NCBI GenBank assembly: GCA_019116485.1
Contig: DXBO01000176.1
Location: 1 to 35,168 of the forward strand
From: Candidatus Gemmiger excrementavium
GTDB taxonomy: Bacteria; Bacillota; Clostridia; Oscillospirales; Ruminococcaceae
DNA: 35,168 bases
Reading direction: 5' to 3'
Position numbers and translations under genes: made by a program. Below, in pieces: positions 7,904-15,878 of this stretch (the first letter of the stretch is position 1; each line of letters starts with the position of its first letter). The notes under the pieces were generated by a model. The model was not told where the DNA came from. It was given only the letters and a program-made list of their open reading frames with translations, and ran no database searches.

Positions 7904-9718
7904 TTACTTTTTGGCAGCGCTCACCGCCGGAGCCGCAGCGGCTGTGGAGGCATCGGTCTTGCCGTAGGCTTCCGGCGTAAAGGTGTAGCGGCCGCGGTAC
8001 TTTTCGTACCGTTCCTCAAACTTCACGCTGCCGTTTTTGATGTTGTTCAGGTATTCGTGGGTGTCGAACTTGTCCTCGGCCACTTCGATCATGGCCACGG
8101 CAATGTTGGAGCAATGGTCGGCAATGCGCTCGTAGGTGGTCAGCAGGTCATCCAGCACAAAGCCGTACTCGATGGTGCAGGTGCCGGCCTGCAGGCGGGC
8201 GATATGGCGGGCCTTGACCTCGCGCACCAGCCCGTCCACCACTTCTTCCAGGGGTTCGATCTTGCCGGCGGCATAGCAGTCGTGCTTCTGGAAAGCGTCT
8301 ACCGTGCGGTTTACGATGTCCTGCAAAGCGGCTTCCAGCACGCTCAGGTCGTCCAGCGCTTCGGCGCTGAAACGGATGTTCTTGTCGCGGATTTCTTCGG
8401 CGGCTTCCAGCAGATTCACCGAATGGTCGGAAATGCGTTCAAAATCCCCGATGGTATGCAGCAGGGTGTTGATGGTGCGGTTGTCCTCACTGCTCAGGGA
8501 GCGGCCGGACAGCCGGACCAGGTAGGAACCCAGGGCGTCTTCGTAGTGGTCCACGGCGTCTTCTTTGCGGTGGACTTCGTCGGCAATGGTATCGTCCCAC
8601 TTGCGGGTGGTGGACATGGCCTGCAGCAGCGAGGTGCGGCACACTTCGGCCATATCGCAGCCCACCAGCATGGCGCGGTCCACGGCCACCGCCGGGGTGG
8701 AAAGCAGACGCTCGTCCAGCAGGGTGGTCTGCTCGGGCTTTTTGTCGTCCGGCACCGTGAGGATGGCCAGCTTCACCAGCAGCTTGTTGAAGGGCAGCAG
8801 GATGGCGGTGGTGGTCAGGTTGAACACCGTGTGGATGATGGCGATGTTGAAGGCGTTGGCCTGGTCATGGTAGAACGGGAACTGAAAGACCGCGTTCAGC
8901 GCATAGAACCCCGTGAGGAACACCACGGTGCCCACGATATTGAAATACAGGTGGATCATGGCGGTACGGCGGGCGTTCTTGTTGGCGCCGGCAGAAGAGA
9001 GCAGCGCCGTGACACAGGTGCCGATGTTCTGGCCCATAATGATGGGCATGGCGGCCGCCAGCGAGACCGCGCCCGTGGAGATGGACAGCGCCTGCAGAAT
9101 ACCCACCGAAGCGGAGGAAGACTGGATGATGGCGGTGAGCAGCGCACCCACCAGCACGCCCAGTACCGGGTTGGTGAAAGCCAGGAACAGGTCGCCGAAC
9201 CAGGGGGCGTCCGCCAGGGGGGCGGTGGCGCTGCTCATCAGCTCCATGCCGGTCATCAGGATGGCAAAGCCCAGGAAAATCTGGCCGATGCCTTTCTGAC
9301 GTTCTTTGCCGAACATGAACATGACAATGCCCGCAAAGCCCAGCAGCGGGGCCCAGGCGTCGGGGCTGAGCATCTGAATGATGAAGCTCTCGCCCTGCAG
9401 GCCGGTCAGGCTCAGCAGCCAGGCCGTGACGGTGGTGCCGATGTTGGCGCCCATGATGACGCCTACGGTCTGGTACAGATCCATCAGCCCGGAGTTGACG
9501 AAGCCTACCACCATGACCGTGGTGGCGGAACTGGACTGGATCACCGCCGTCACCGCCAGGCCCAGCAAAAGGCCCCGCAGGGGGGAGGAGGTCATCTTGC
9601 TCAGGATCACCTGCAGGCGGCCGCCGGCCGTCTGCTCCAGGTTTTTGCCCATGACGTCCATGCCGTACAAAAACATGGCCAGGCCGCCCAGCAGCACAAA
9701 GATGTTGAAGATACTCAT
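7904..9718 (-). CDS. Na+/phosphate cotransporter with PhoU-like C-terminal domain
   Basis: The protein (604 residues from the ATG at 9718; 608 if the ATG at 9730 is used) has two Na_Pi_cotrans repeats, each with the hallmark QSSSA motif (AVIQSSSATTVMVVG near 61 and AIIQSSSASVGILQ near 199), in an eight-or-more-helix membrane part. A soluble PhoU-like helical domain follows (about 330-560) with paired ExxxD-type helices (HRKEDAVDHYEDALGSYLVRLSG, RISDHSVNLLEAAEEI, YERIADHCSNIAVAMIE). It should import phosphate with sodium, the low-affinity counterpart to Pst. Start choice is open: MSIFNIF fits the family N-terminus, while the upstream ATG has AAGAGA nearer to it. It heads the operon with phoP and phoR. 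Confidence 0.88.
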   Translation of the reverse strand: MSIFNIFVLLGGLAMFLYGMDVMGKNLEQTAGGRLQVILSKMTSSPLRGLLLGLAVTAVIQSSSATTVMVVGFVNSGLMDLYQTVGVIMGANIGTTVTAWLLSLTGLQGESFIIQMLSPDAWAPLLGFAGIVMFMFGKERQKGIGQIFLGFAILMTGMELMSSATAPLADAPWFGDLFLAFTNPVLGVLVGALLTAIIQSSSASVGILQALSISTGAVSLAAAMPIIMGQNIGTCVTALLSSAGANKNARRTAMIHLYFNIVGTVVFLTGFYALNAVFQFPFYHDQANAFNIAIIHTVFNLTTTAILLPFNKLLVKLAILTVPDDKKPEQTTLLDERLLSTPAVAVDRAMLVGCDMAEVCRTSLLQAMSTTRKWDDTIADEVHRKEDAVDHYEDALGSYLVRLSGRSLSSEDNRTINTLLHTIGDFERISDHSVNLLEAAEEIRDKNIRFSAEALDDLSVLEAALQDIVNRTVDAFQKHDCYAAGKIEPLEEVVDGLVREVKARHIARLQAGTCTIEYGFVLDDLLTTYERIADHCSNIAVAMIEVAEDKFDTHEYLNNIKNGSVKFEERYEKYRGRYTFTPEAYGKTDASTAAAAPAVSAAKK

Positions 9719-9789
9719 ACAGGGACACATCCATTCTCTTATTTGGTTGTAAAAACCGCGCGGCCTCGCCGCGCCCTATACCGCTCTTT

Positions 9790-9795
9790 ATTATA
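9790..9795 (-). promoter_or_regulatory. -10 element for the leftward cotransporter-phoPR operon
   Basis: A perfect TATAAT on the minus strand lies about 60-70 bases before the cotransporter start. No TTGACA-like -35 lies at 16-18 bp; the region there is GC-rich. That is what an activator-dependent promoter looks like, and three phased PhoP-box-like repeats lie just upstream. Confidence 0.5.
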
Positions 9796-9828
9796 ATGTA
9801 TCGTTGTGCCGCCGCGCCAGCAGGGAAC

Positions 9829-9856
9829 GGTAAAGGTTTTGTAAAATCCGTGTAAA
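9829..9856 (-). promoter_or_regulatory. Putative PhoP box, three repeats, facing the cotransporter-phoPR operon
   Basis: On the plus strand GGTAAA (9829-9834), TGTAAA (9840-9845) and TGTAAA (9851-9856) recur at exactly 11-bp steps. Read leftward they are TTTACA, TTTACA, TTTACC. PhoP of B. subtilis binds TTAACA-like direct repeats spaced one per 11 bp, and PhoP here has the same domain type. The site lies upstream of the leftward -10. Binding is an inference from this spacing and the genes on either side. Confidence 0.65.
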
Positions 9857-9908
9857 ATGGGCTGCCGGGCGTGGTTTTTGGCCGGGATCAGGGCAAAACC
9901 TTGCCGCT

Positions 9909-9967
9909 TTTTTACCTGTTTTACAATTTTTTTGCATTTGGGGCGCGCGTTTTGCCTATTTTTTACG
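9909..9967 (+). promoter_or_regulatory. Putative PhoP boxes facing the pst operon
   Basis: On the plus strand there are two 11-bp-spaced pairs: TTTACA (9920) with TTTGCA (9931), and TTTGCC (9951) with TTTACG (9962). A looser TTTACC lies at 9911. They are weaker than the leftward set and not in one continuous phase. They precede pstS by about 135-190 bases. Apart from these boxes, the leftward boxes and the candidate -10 sites, the 370-bp spacer 9731-10100 shows nothing gene-like. Confidence 0.45.
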
Positions 9968-9979
9968 CCGATTGTACCG

Positions 9980-10017
9980 TACCATGGTCGATACCGGGCC
10001 CCCTGCCGCGGTACAAT
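9980..10017 (+). promoter_or_regulatory. Candidate -10 elements for pstS
   Basis: TACAAT at 10012-10017 is the best -10 match before pstS, with no recognisable -35 at 17 bp. TACCAT at 9980-9985 is poorer but lies 12 bases after the last TTTACG repeat, the distance usual for PhoP-activated promoters. Which one is used cannot be decided here. Confidence 0.4.
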
Positions 10018-10100
10018 AAGCATGCTCCCGGACAAACGGGGGCAGCAAAACCACCAAAAACACGTTTTGATATTTGGTAAAAAGGGAGAAGAGAGAACTT

Positions 10101-11060
10101 ATGAAACGTACCGCTGTTGTTGCGTCCGTGATGGCCGCCGCCCTGGCCCTGAGCCTGGCAGCCTGTGGCAATACCACTTCCAGCGAGGCTTCCTCCACTG
10201 CTTCGGAGAGCACCGCTTCCGCCGCCGAAACCGCCGAGACCGCTGAATCCACCGAGGCCGCCGCTACCGATTTTGACGCCGACCAGGATATCACCGTCAT
10301 CACCCGCGAGGATGGTTCCGGCACCCGCGGCGCCTTCATCGAGCTGACCGGCGTGGAGGAAAAGAACGACGCCGGCGAGAAGGTGGATATGACCACCGAG
10401 GCCGCCGCCACCCAGAACTCCACCAACGGTGTCATGACCGCCGTGGCCAATGATGAGACCGCCGTCGGCTACATCAGCCTGGGCTCTCTGAACGATACCG
10501 TCAAGGCCGTCACCGTGGGTGATGTGGAAGCCAACGCCGAGAACGTGTCCAACGGTACTTACACCCTGGCCCGTCCTTTCAACATCGTCACCAACGGCGA
10601 AGCCACCGACCCTGTGGCCGTGGACTTCATCGCCTACTGCATGAGCGCCGACGGCCAGGCCCTGGCCACCGAGGAAGGCTACATCGGCGCCGAGGGTGCC
10701 GAGTACACCTCCACCCAGCCCAGCGGCAGCATCACCGTGGGCGGTTCTTCCTCCGTCAGCCCGCTGATGGAAAAGCTCATCGAAGCCTATGCCGCCGTCA
10801 ACCCCAACGCCACCATTGAGATGCTGACCACCGACTCCACCACCGGTGTCACCGGCGCCCTGGACGGCACCTACACCATCGGCATGGCCAGCCGTGAACT
10901 GAAAGAGGAAGAGACCGCTGAAGGCGCTGCGGCCACCGTGCTGGCCATGGACGGCATCGCCGTGGTGGTCAACCCCGCCAACCCCATCGAGAACCTGACC
11001 GTGGACCAGATCAAGAGCATCTACGTGGGTGAAACCACCGTCTGGTCGGAACTCCAGTAA
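10101..11060 (+). CDS. pstS: Phosphate-binding lipoprotein PstS, circularly permuted
   Basis: The 319-residue protein starts at the ATG at 10101 behind GGGAGAAGAGAG. The signal peptide ends in SLAAC (C22 lipidated), followed by a Ser/Glu/Ala/Thr-rich linker (about 24-60). It binds phosphate for the PstCAB permease. Its two halves are in swapped order. The segment that is C-terminal in ordinary PstS comes first (REDGSGTRGAF 69-79, GYISLGSL 123-130, RPFNIVT 158-164, ADGQ 183-186). The usual N-terminal segment comes last (GSSSVSPLMEKL 215-226, GMASRELK 261-268, DGIAVVVNPANP 284-295, ending TTVWSELQ). Both phosphate-binding loops are present, so function is probably kept. A hairpin after the stop may reduce read-through into pstC. 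Confidence 0.9.
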   Translation: MKRTAVVASVMAAALALSLAACGNTTSSEASSTASESTASAAETAETAESTEAAATDFDADQDITVITREDGSGTRGAFIELTGVEEKNDAGEKVDMTTEAAATQNSTNGVMTAVANDETAVGYISLGSLNDTVKAVTVGDVEANAENVSNGTYTLARPFNIVTNGEATDPVAVDFIAYCMSADGQALATEEGYIGAEGAEYTSTQPSGSITVGGSSSVSPLMEKLIEAYAAVNPNATIEMLTTDSTTGVTGALDGTYTIGMASRELKEEETAEGAAATVLAMDGIAVVVNPANPIENLTVDQIKSIYVGETTVWSELQ

Positions 11061-11072
11061 ACCATATCCCCC

Positions 11073-11104
11073 GGCGGCTGCAGCTTTGGCGGCAGCCGCC
11101 TTTT
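11073..11104 (+). terminator. Hairpin between pstS and pstC (attenuator or processing stem-loop)
   Basis: GGCGGCTGC (11073-11081) and GCAGCCGCC (11092-11100) form a perfect 9-bp stem with a 10-base loop, followed by only TTTT. Such a partial terminator after pstS would keep binding-protein mRNA above that of the permease genes. The effect is inferred. Confidence 0.6.
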
Positions 11105-11159
11105 GGCAAACGGTCCCCCCTGACCCCCGCATCTCTGCGCAAGGAGCGTGTATAGGAAA

Positions 11160-12062
11160 ATGAAAACGAAATCCGCCAAGATTCGTGAAGGCGTTATGCA
11201 GGGCGTGTTTACCGCCAGCGCCTGTATCTCCATCCTGGCTGTGGCGCTGATCTGTGTGTTCCTGTTCGCCAACGGCCTGCCCACCCTCTTCGAGATCGGC
11301 CCCCTGAAATTCCTGCTGGGCACCACCTGGAAACCCGGCAACGATATCTACGGCATCCTGCCCATGATCCTGGGCTCTCTCTACGTCACCGCCGGTGCCA
11401 TTATTGTGGGCGTGCCCATCGGGCTGCTCACCGCCATCTACATGTCCAAGTTCGCCACCCCCGCTGTCAACCGGGTCATGCTGCCCGCGGTGCAGCTGCT
11501 GGCGGGCATCCCGTCGGTGGTGTACGGCTTTTTCGGCATGATCGTGCTGGTGCCCGCCGTACAGGCTATGGTCAAGAGCGACTTTTTCAAGGACGTGCTG
11601 GGCGTCAAGGGCGGCAAGGGCATGAGCCTGTTCACCGCCGCGGTGCTGCTGGGCATCATGATCCTGCCCACCATCATCACGGTGAGCAAGGCCAGCCTGG
11701 ACGCCGTGCCCGCCAGCTACTACGAGGGCAGCCTGGCCCTGGGCGCCACCCATGAGCGCAGCGTCTTCTTCGCTGTGCTGCCCGCCGCCAAGAGCGGTGT
11801 GCTTTCGGCGGTCATCCTGGGCATCGGCCGCGCCATCGGCGAGACCATGGCCGTGGTCATGGTGGCCGGCAACCAGACCTGGATGCCCCAGGGGCTGTTC
11901 AAAGGCCTGCGCACCATGACCTCCAACATCGTCATCGAGATGGGCTATGCCGCCGGTCTCCACCGGGAGGCCCTCATCGCCACCGGCGTGGTGCTCTTCG
12001 TTTTCATCCTGCTCATCAACCTGTGCTTCAGCATCGTGAAAGGGGGCAGCCGCAATGCCTGA
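11160..12062 (+). CDS. pstC: Phosphate ABC transporter permease PstC
   Basis: The 300-residue inner-membrane permease has about six transmembrane helices and the binding-protein-dependent transport (EAA loop) region SYYEGSLALGATHERSVFFAVLPAAKSGVLSAVILGIGRAIGETMAV. It carries the family strings LAGIPSVVYGFFG and AIGETMAV. The ATG at 11160 is taken as start; AAGGAG (11141-11146) lies 13 bases away, and a GTG at 11148 would sit only one base from it. The gene overlaps pstA by eight bases. It forms the membrane channel with PstA. Confidence 0.93.
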   Translation: MKTKSAKIREGVMQGVFTASACISILAVALICVFLFANGLPTLFEIGPLKFLLGTTWKPGNDIYGILPMILGSLYVTAGAIIVGVPIGLLTAIYMSKFATPAVNRVMLPAVQLLAGIPSVVYGFFGMIVLVPAVQAMVKSDFFKDVLGVKGGKGMSLFTAAVLLGIMILPTIITVSKASLDAVPASYYEGSLALGATHERSVFFAVLPAAKSGVLSAVILGIGRAIGETMAVVMVAGNQTWMPQGLFKGLRTMTSNIVIEMGYAAGLHREALIATGVVLFVFILLINLCFSIVKGGSRNA

Positions 12063-12969
12063 GATCACCGTCCGCGGCGGCGAGCGCGCCGTACCCATGT
12101 ATGAATCCCACCCCCGCATGGTGTTCCCCACCGGCAACCGCAACCGCACCGCCGCCCGGGTGCAGGCCGCCCTGCTGCGCTGGGGCGTGCGCATCGCCGC
12201 CGCCCTCACCGCCGCCGTGCTGCTGTTTCTGATCGGGTATATCCTGGTCATGGGCATCCCCAACCTCAAACCTTCCCTCTTTGCCTGGGAGTATACCTCC
12301 GAGAATGTCTCCCTGGTGCCGGCGCTCATCAACACAGTGCTTATGACCGGGTTCTCCCTGGCCATCGCCGCGCCCCTGGGCATCTTTGCCGCCATCTGGC
12401 TGGTGGAGTACGCCCGGCGGGGCAACAAACTGGTGCGGCTGGTGCGCCTGACCACCGAGACGCTGCAGGGCATCCCCTCCATCGTCTACGGCCTGTTCGG
12501 CATGCTGTTCTTCGTCACCCAGCTGGGCTGGGGCTTCAGCCTTATCGCGGGCGCTTTCACCCTGGCCATCATGGTGCTGCCCGTCATCATGCGCACCACC
12601 GAGGAAGCCCTCATCGCTGTGCCGGATTCCTACCGGGAAGGCAGCTTTGGCCTGGGGGCCGGCAAGCTGCGCACCGTGTTCACCATTGTGCTGCCCAGCG
12701 CCATGCCCGGCATCCTGTCCGGCATCATCCTGGCCACCGGGCGTATCGTGGGCGAGACCGCGGCCCTGATCTACACCGCCAGTTCGCTGGCCAAGATCCC
12801 CGAGAGCGTCTTCAGCTCCACCCGTACCCTGGCCGTGCACATGTACCTGCTCTCCAACGAGGGCCTGCATGTGGACGCTACCTACGGCACCGCCGTGGTG
12901 CTGCTGTTGCTGGTGCTGGCCATCAACTGCCTGTCCAGCTTCATCGCCTCCAAACTGGCCAAACACTGA
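12055..12969 (+). CDS. pstA: Phosphate ABC transporter permease PstA
   Basis: The 304-residue permease has a cytoplasmic N-terminal stretch of about 40 residues before the first helix, then about six helices. The pst permease signature [14 protein letters not shown] and the EAA-loop region [50 protein letters not shown] are present. AAAGGGGG lies eight bases before the ATG, inside the end of pstC. It partners PstC in the membrane and contacts PstB. Confidence 0.94.
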   Translation: MPEITVRGGERAVPMYESHPRMVFPTGNRNRTAARVQAALLRWGVRIAAALTAAVLLFLIGYILVMGIPNLKPSLFAWEYTSENVSLVPALINTVLMTGFSLAIAAPLGIFAAIWLVEYARRGNKLVRLVRLTTETLQGIPSIVYGLFGMLFFVTQLGWGFSLIAGAFTLAIMVLPVIMRTTEEALIAVPDSYREGSFGLGAGKLRTVFTIVLPSAMPGILSGIILATGRIVGETAALIYTASSLAKIPESVFSSTRTLAVHMYLLSNEGLHVDATYGTAVVLLLLVLAINCLSSFIASKLAKH

Positions 12970-12988
12970 GAGACAAGAGGGAGTCACC

Positions 12989-13741
12989 GTGAATAAATTT
13001 GAAGTCAAGAACATGGACCTGTACTACGGCAGTTTCCATGCCCTGAAAAATGTGAATATGTCCATCCCCGAAAAGGAGATCACCGCCTTCATCGGCCCTT
13101 CCGGCTGCGGCAAATCCACCTTTCTGAAAAGCCTGAACCGCATGAACGACCTGGTGGAAGGCTGCCGTATTTCCGGCGATATCCTGCTGGACGGCGTGGA
13201 CATCTACAAAGACAAGATGGATGTCAATGTGCTGCGCAAGCGGGTGGGCATGGTGTTCCAGAAACCCAACCCCTTCCCCATGTCCATCTATGACAACATC
13301 GCCTACGGCCCGCGCACCCACGGCATCCACAACAAGGCCCAGCTGGATGAGATCGTGGAGCGGTCCCTGCGGGGCGCCGCCATCTGGGACGAGGTGAAGG
13401 ACCGCCTGAACAAGAGCGCCCTGGGCATGTCCGGCGGTCAGCAGCAGCGGCTGTGTATCGCCCGCGCTTTGGCCGTGGAGCCGGAAGTGCTGCTGATGGA
13501 CGAACCCACCTCGGCCCTGGACCCCATCTCCACCTCCAAGGTGGAGGAACTGGCCATGGAGCTCAAGCAGAACTACACCATCATCATGGTCACCCACAAC
13601 ATGCAGCAGGCCGCCCGTATTTCCGACAAGACCGCCTTCTTCCTGCTGGGGGAACTGGTGGAGATGGGCCCCACCGAGAGCGTTTTTGCCACCCCGGTGG
13701 ACAAGCGCACCGAGGATTACATCTCCGGCCGTTTCGGCTGA
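12989..13741 (+). CDS. pstB: Phosphate ABC transporter ATP-binding protein PstB
   Basis: The 250-residue ATPase starts at GTG 12989, with AGAGGGAG five bases upstream. It has Walker [10 protein letters not shown] (36-44), the PstB-type Q loop [22 protein letters not shown], the signature [16 protein letters not shown], Walker [14 protein letters not shown] and the switch histidine in [13 protein letters not shown]. It powers phosphate import through PstCA. Length is normal for PstB. It is followed 16 bases later by phoU. Confidence 0.96.
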   Translation: MNKFEVKNMDLYYGSFHALKNVNMSIPEKEITAFIGPSGCGKSTFLKSLNRMNDLVEGCRISGDILLDGVDIYKDKMDVNVLRKRVGMVFQKPNPFPMSIYDNIAYGPRTHGIHNKAQLDEIVERSLRGAAIWDEVKDRLNKSALGMSGGQQQRLCIARALAVEPEVLLMDEPTSALDPISTSKVEELAMELKQNYTIIMVTHNMQQAARISDKTAFFLLGELVEMGPTESVFATPVDKRTEDYISGRFG

Positions 13742-13757
13742 TGGAAGGAGCAACTCT

Positions 13758-14444
13758 ATGTCATTTTCTATGCCGTACAGCAGCCGCAAGGTCTACGATG
13801 CAGAACTTTTGCAGCTGGATACCATGCTGGCCCGGATGGGCCACGCGGCGGGCGGCGCCATCGAAAGCGCCATGACCGCCCTGCGCACCGGCGATGTGGA
13901 GCTGGCCCGGGGGGTCATTGCCCGGGACAGCGAGATCGACGCCGCCGAACACGAGATCGAACACCGCTGCCTGACGCTGTTTTTGCGCCAGCAGCCGGTG
14001 GCCGGGGACCTGCGCAAAGTCTCCACGGCCCTTAAAATGGTCACCGACATCGAGCGCATCGCCGACCAGGCCAGCGACATCGCCGAGATCACGCTGCACC
14101 TGAAAACCGAGGGCGCCCAAGGTGTGGGCGTGCTGGAAGACCTGGAGAAGATGGGCGCCATCGCCCTGCATATGGTCAAGGACGCCATCGGCGCTTATGT
14201 GCAGGTGGACCTGTCGGTGGCGGCCCAGGTCATTGCCCGGGACGACGAGTGCGACGCCATGTTCCGCAAGATCAGCGGCGAGATCGCCCAGTACATTGCC
14301 GCCCACCCGGACCAGGCCGAGACCGCCCTGGACCTGTTTATGATCAGCAAATACCTGGAACGCCTGGGCGACCACGCCGTCAACGTGGCCGAGTGGGTGG
14401 AGTTCCTGAAAACCGGCGTGCACAAATCCCGCAAGATCGTGTGA
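13758..14444 (+). CDS. phoU: Phosphate signalling/transport regulator PhoU
   Basis: The 228-residue all-helical protein has two PhoU three-helix repeats, each with the metal-binding pattern: EIDAAEHEIEHRCL with DLRKVSTALKMVTDIERIADQASDIAE, and ECDAMFRKISGEI with ALDLFMISKYLERLGDHAVNVAEW. PhoU links the Pst transporter to PhoR and keeps the regulon off when phosphate is plentiful. AAGGAG precedes the ATG at 13758. It closes the pst operon and is followed by a strong terminator. A second PhoU-like domain occurs at the C-terminus of the cotransporter in the leftward operon. Confidence 0.94.
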   Translation: MSFSMPYSSRKVYDAELLQLDTMLARMGHAAGGAIESAMTALRTGDVELARGVIARDSEIDAAEHEIEHRCLTLFLRQQPVAGDLRKVSTALKMVTDIERIADQASDIAEITLHLKTEGAQGVGVLEDLEKMGAIALHMVKDAIGAYVQVDLSVAAQVIARDDECDAMFRKISGEIAQYIAAHPDQAETALDLFMISKYLERLGDHAVNVAEWVEFLKTGVHKSRKIV

Positions 14445-14492
14445 CGCATGCCGTTCTGACTGTACCATTCCCTTATTTTCCTATACCACCAG

Positions 14493-14533
14493 AGCGGGGC
14501 TTGCCTTCGGGCAGGCCCCGCTTTGGTTTTTTG
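14493..14533 (+). terminator. Terminator of the pst-phoU operon
   Basis: AGCGGGGCTTGCC and GGCAGGCCCCGCT pair around a stable TTCG loop, with a slight internal mismatch, followed by TTGGTTTTTT. It lies about 50 bases after phoU. Confidence 0.85.
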
Positions 14534-14576
14534 CCGCGGCAAAGGGGGCGCCCCGCAAATTGTGGCGAGAATACGG

Positions 14577-14605
14577 TTGATTCCTGTCTGCCGCTGCGGT
14601 ACAAT
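14577..14605 (+). promoter_or_regulatory. Sigma-A type promoter for the Nudix operon
   Basis: TTGATT (14577-14582), 17 bases, TACAAT (14600-14605). The Nudix start codon is about 30 bases beyond the expected transcription start. Confidence 0.7.
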
Positions 14606-14645
14606 AGGAACATCGAAAAATTCACCCGCAAAGGAGTTTTGTGCC

Positions 14646-15185
14646 ATGGCGCATATCGAAACTACACTGGACAGCAAGGAGATTTTCAACGGCCGGGTCA
14701 TCCGGGTCACGGTGGATACCGTCCGGCTGGAAAACGGCAATACCAGCACCCGGGAGATCGTGCACCACCACGGCGGTGCCTGCGTGCTGCCCGTGGACGA
14801 CGAAGGCAACGTCTACATGGTACGCCAGTTCCGCTACGCCATGGGCGAGGAAATCTGGGAACTGCCCGCCGGCAAGCTGGAAGCGGGGGAGGACCCCTTC
14901 GAGGCGGCCAAGCGGGAACTGGGCGAGGAATGCGGCGTCACCGCCGACCGGTTCATCGACCTGGGCGTGGTGTACGCCACCGTAGGCTACGACAGTGAGA
15001 AAATCTACGTCTGGGCCGCCACCGGGCTGCACCCGGTGGGCCAGCACCTGGATGACGATGAGTTCCTGGATGTGGTCAAAACGCCTTTTGAGAAAGCCCT
15101 GGGCATGGTGCTGGACGGCACCATCCGGGACTCCAAGACCCAGGTGGGCCTGATGAAATACGCGCTGCTGCGCGACAAGGCGTGA
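14646..15185 (+). CDS. Nudix hydrolase, ADP-ribose pyrophosphatase type
   Basis: The 179-residue cytoplasmic protein has a complete Nudix box at 76-98 (G-x5-E-x7-RE-x2-EE-x-G), preceded by MGEEIWELPAGK as in ADP-ribose pyrophosphatases. It should split ADP-ribose or a related nucleoside diphosphate sugar with divalent metal. AAGGAG lies nine bases before the ATG. Its stop overlaps the GTG start of the methyltransferase gene, so the two are coupled. Substrate is inferred from the family only. Confidence 0.88.
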   Translation: MAHIETTLDSKEIFNGRVIRVTVDTVRLENGNTSTREIVHHHGGACVLPVDDEGNVYMVRQFRYAMGEEIWELPAGKLEAGEDPFEAAKRELGEECGVTADRFIDLGVVYATVGYDSEKIYVWAATGLHPVGQHLDDDEFLDVVKTPFEKALGMVLDGTIRDSKTQVGLMKYALLRDKA

Positions 15186-15865
15186 CCGGCGTCGAAACGC
15201 TGGACCACGGCACCCGGGTGTTTACCGCCCCCGGGGCCACCTTCGGCACCGACGGGCTGCTGCTGGCCCGGTTCGACATTCCCCGGCGGCAGGACCGGGC
15301 CCTGGACCTGTGCAGCGGCTGCGGCATTGTGGCGCTGGCCTGGCACGACGCCGGGCACCGGGGGCCCTGTACCGCCCTGGAACGGGACCCCGCCGCCAGC
15401 GCCCTGTGCGCGGCGGCTGCGGCGGAAAACGGCGCCGGGCATATCCAGCCCCTGTGCGCCGACCTGCGGGACTTCTGCCGCCTGGGCCCCGAGCAGGGCC
15501 GGTATGATTTCGCCGCCTGCAACCCGCCTTATTTTTCGGCGGGCCCCCGCAGCCCCGACCCGGCCCGGGCCGCTGCCCGCCATACCGATACCTGTACCCT
15601 GGCCGACGCCGTGGAAGCCGCCGCCCGGGCCCTGCGGGACGGGGGCCGCTTTGTGCTGTGCCACCGCCCCGACCAGCTGACCGAAGTGCTGTGCACCCTG
15701 CGCGGCGCCCGTCTGGAACCCAAACGGCTGGTCTTTGTAAAAAACCGCGCCGGGGACGCCCCCTGGCTTTTGCTGGTGCAGGCCCAGAAGGGCCGCCGCC
15801 CCGGCCTGCGGGTGGAACCCGACCTGCTGCTTACGGCGGGGGCCGCCCAATACGGAACACGATAA
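15182..15865 (+). CDS. NPPY-motif SAM-dependent methyltransferase (TrmN6-like)
   Basis: The 227-residue class I methyltransferase has the SAM-binding loop LDLCSGCGIVAL (about 41-52), an acidic ribose-binding position in ALERDP, and the catalytic NPPY at 114-117, which marks N-methylation of adenine or of glutamine. The opening VFTAPGATFGTDGLLLARF matches tRNA1(Val) adenine-37 N6-methyltransferases (TrmN6/YfiC). It starts at GTG 15182, inside the stop of the Nudix gene. No RNA-binding part beyond the core is visible. Confidence 0.82.
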   Translation: MTGVETLDHGTRVFTAPGATFGTDGLLLARFDIPRRQDRALDLCSGCGIVALAWHDAGHRGPCTALERDPAASALCAAAAAENGAGHIQPLCADLRDFCRLGPEQGRYDFAACNPPYFSAGPRSPDPARAAARHTDTCTLADAVEAAARALRDGGRFVLCHRPDQLTEVLCTLRGARLEPKRLVFVKNRAGDAPWLLLVQAQKGRRPGLRVEPDLLLTAGAAQYGTR

Positions 15866-15878
15866 GGAGAAAAACGCT

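Noticed and set aside
7157-9796. Long plus-strand open frame opposite phoP and the Na+/phosphate cotransporter
   Set aside because: No start signal, no recognisable domain, and it covers two clear genes with intact motifs on the other strand.
9963-12482. Long minus-strand open frame opposite pstS, pstC and pstA
   Set aside because: Same shadow pattern; the plus-strand genes have ribosome binding sites, lipobox and permease motifs.
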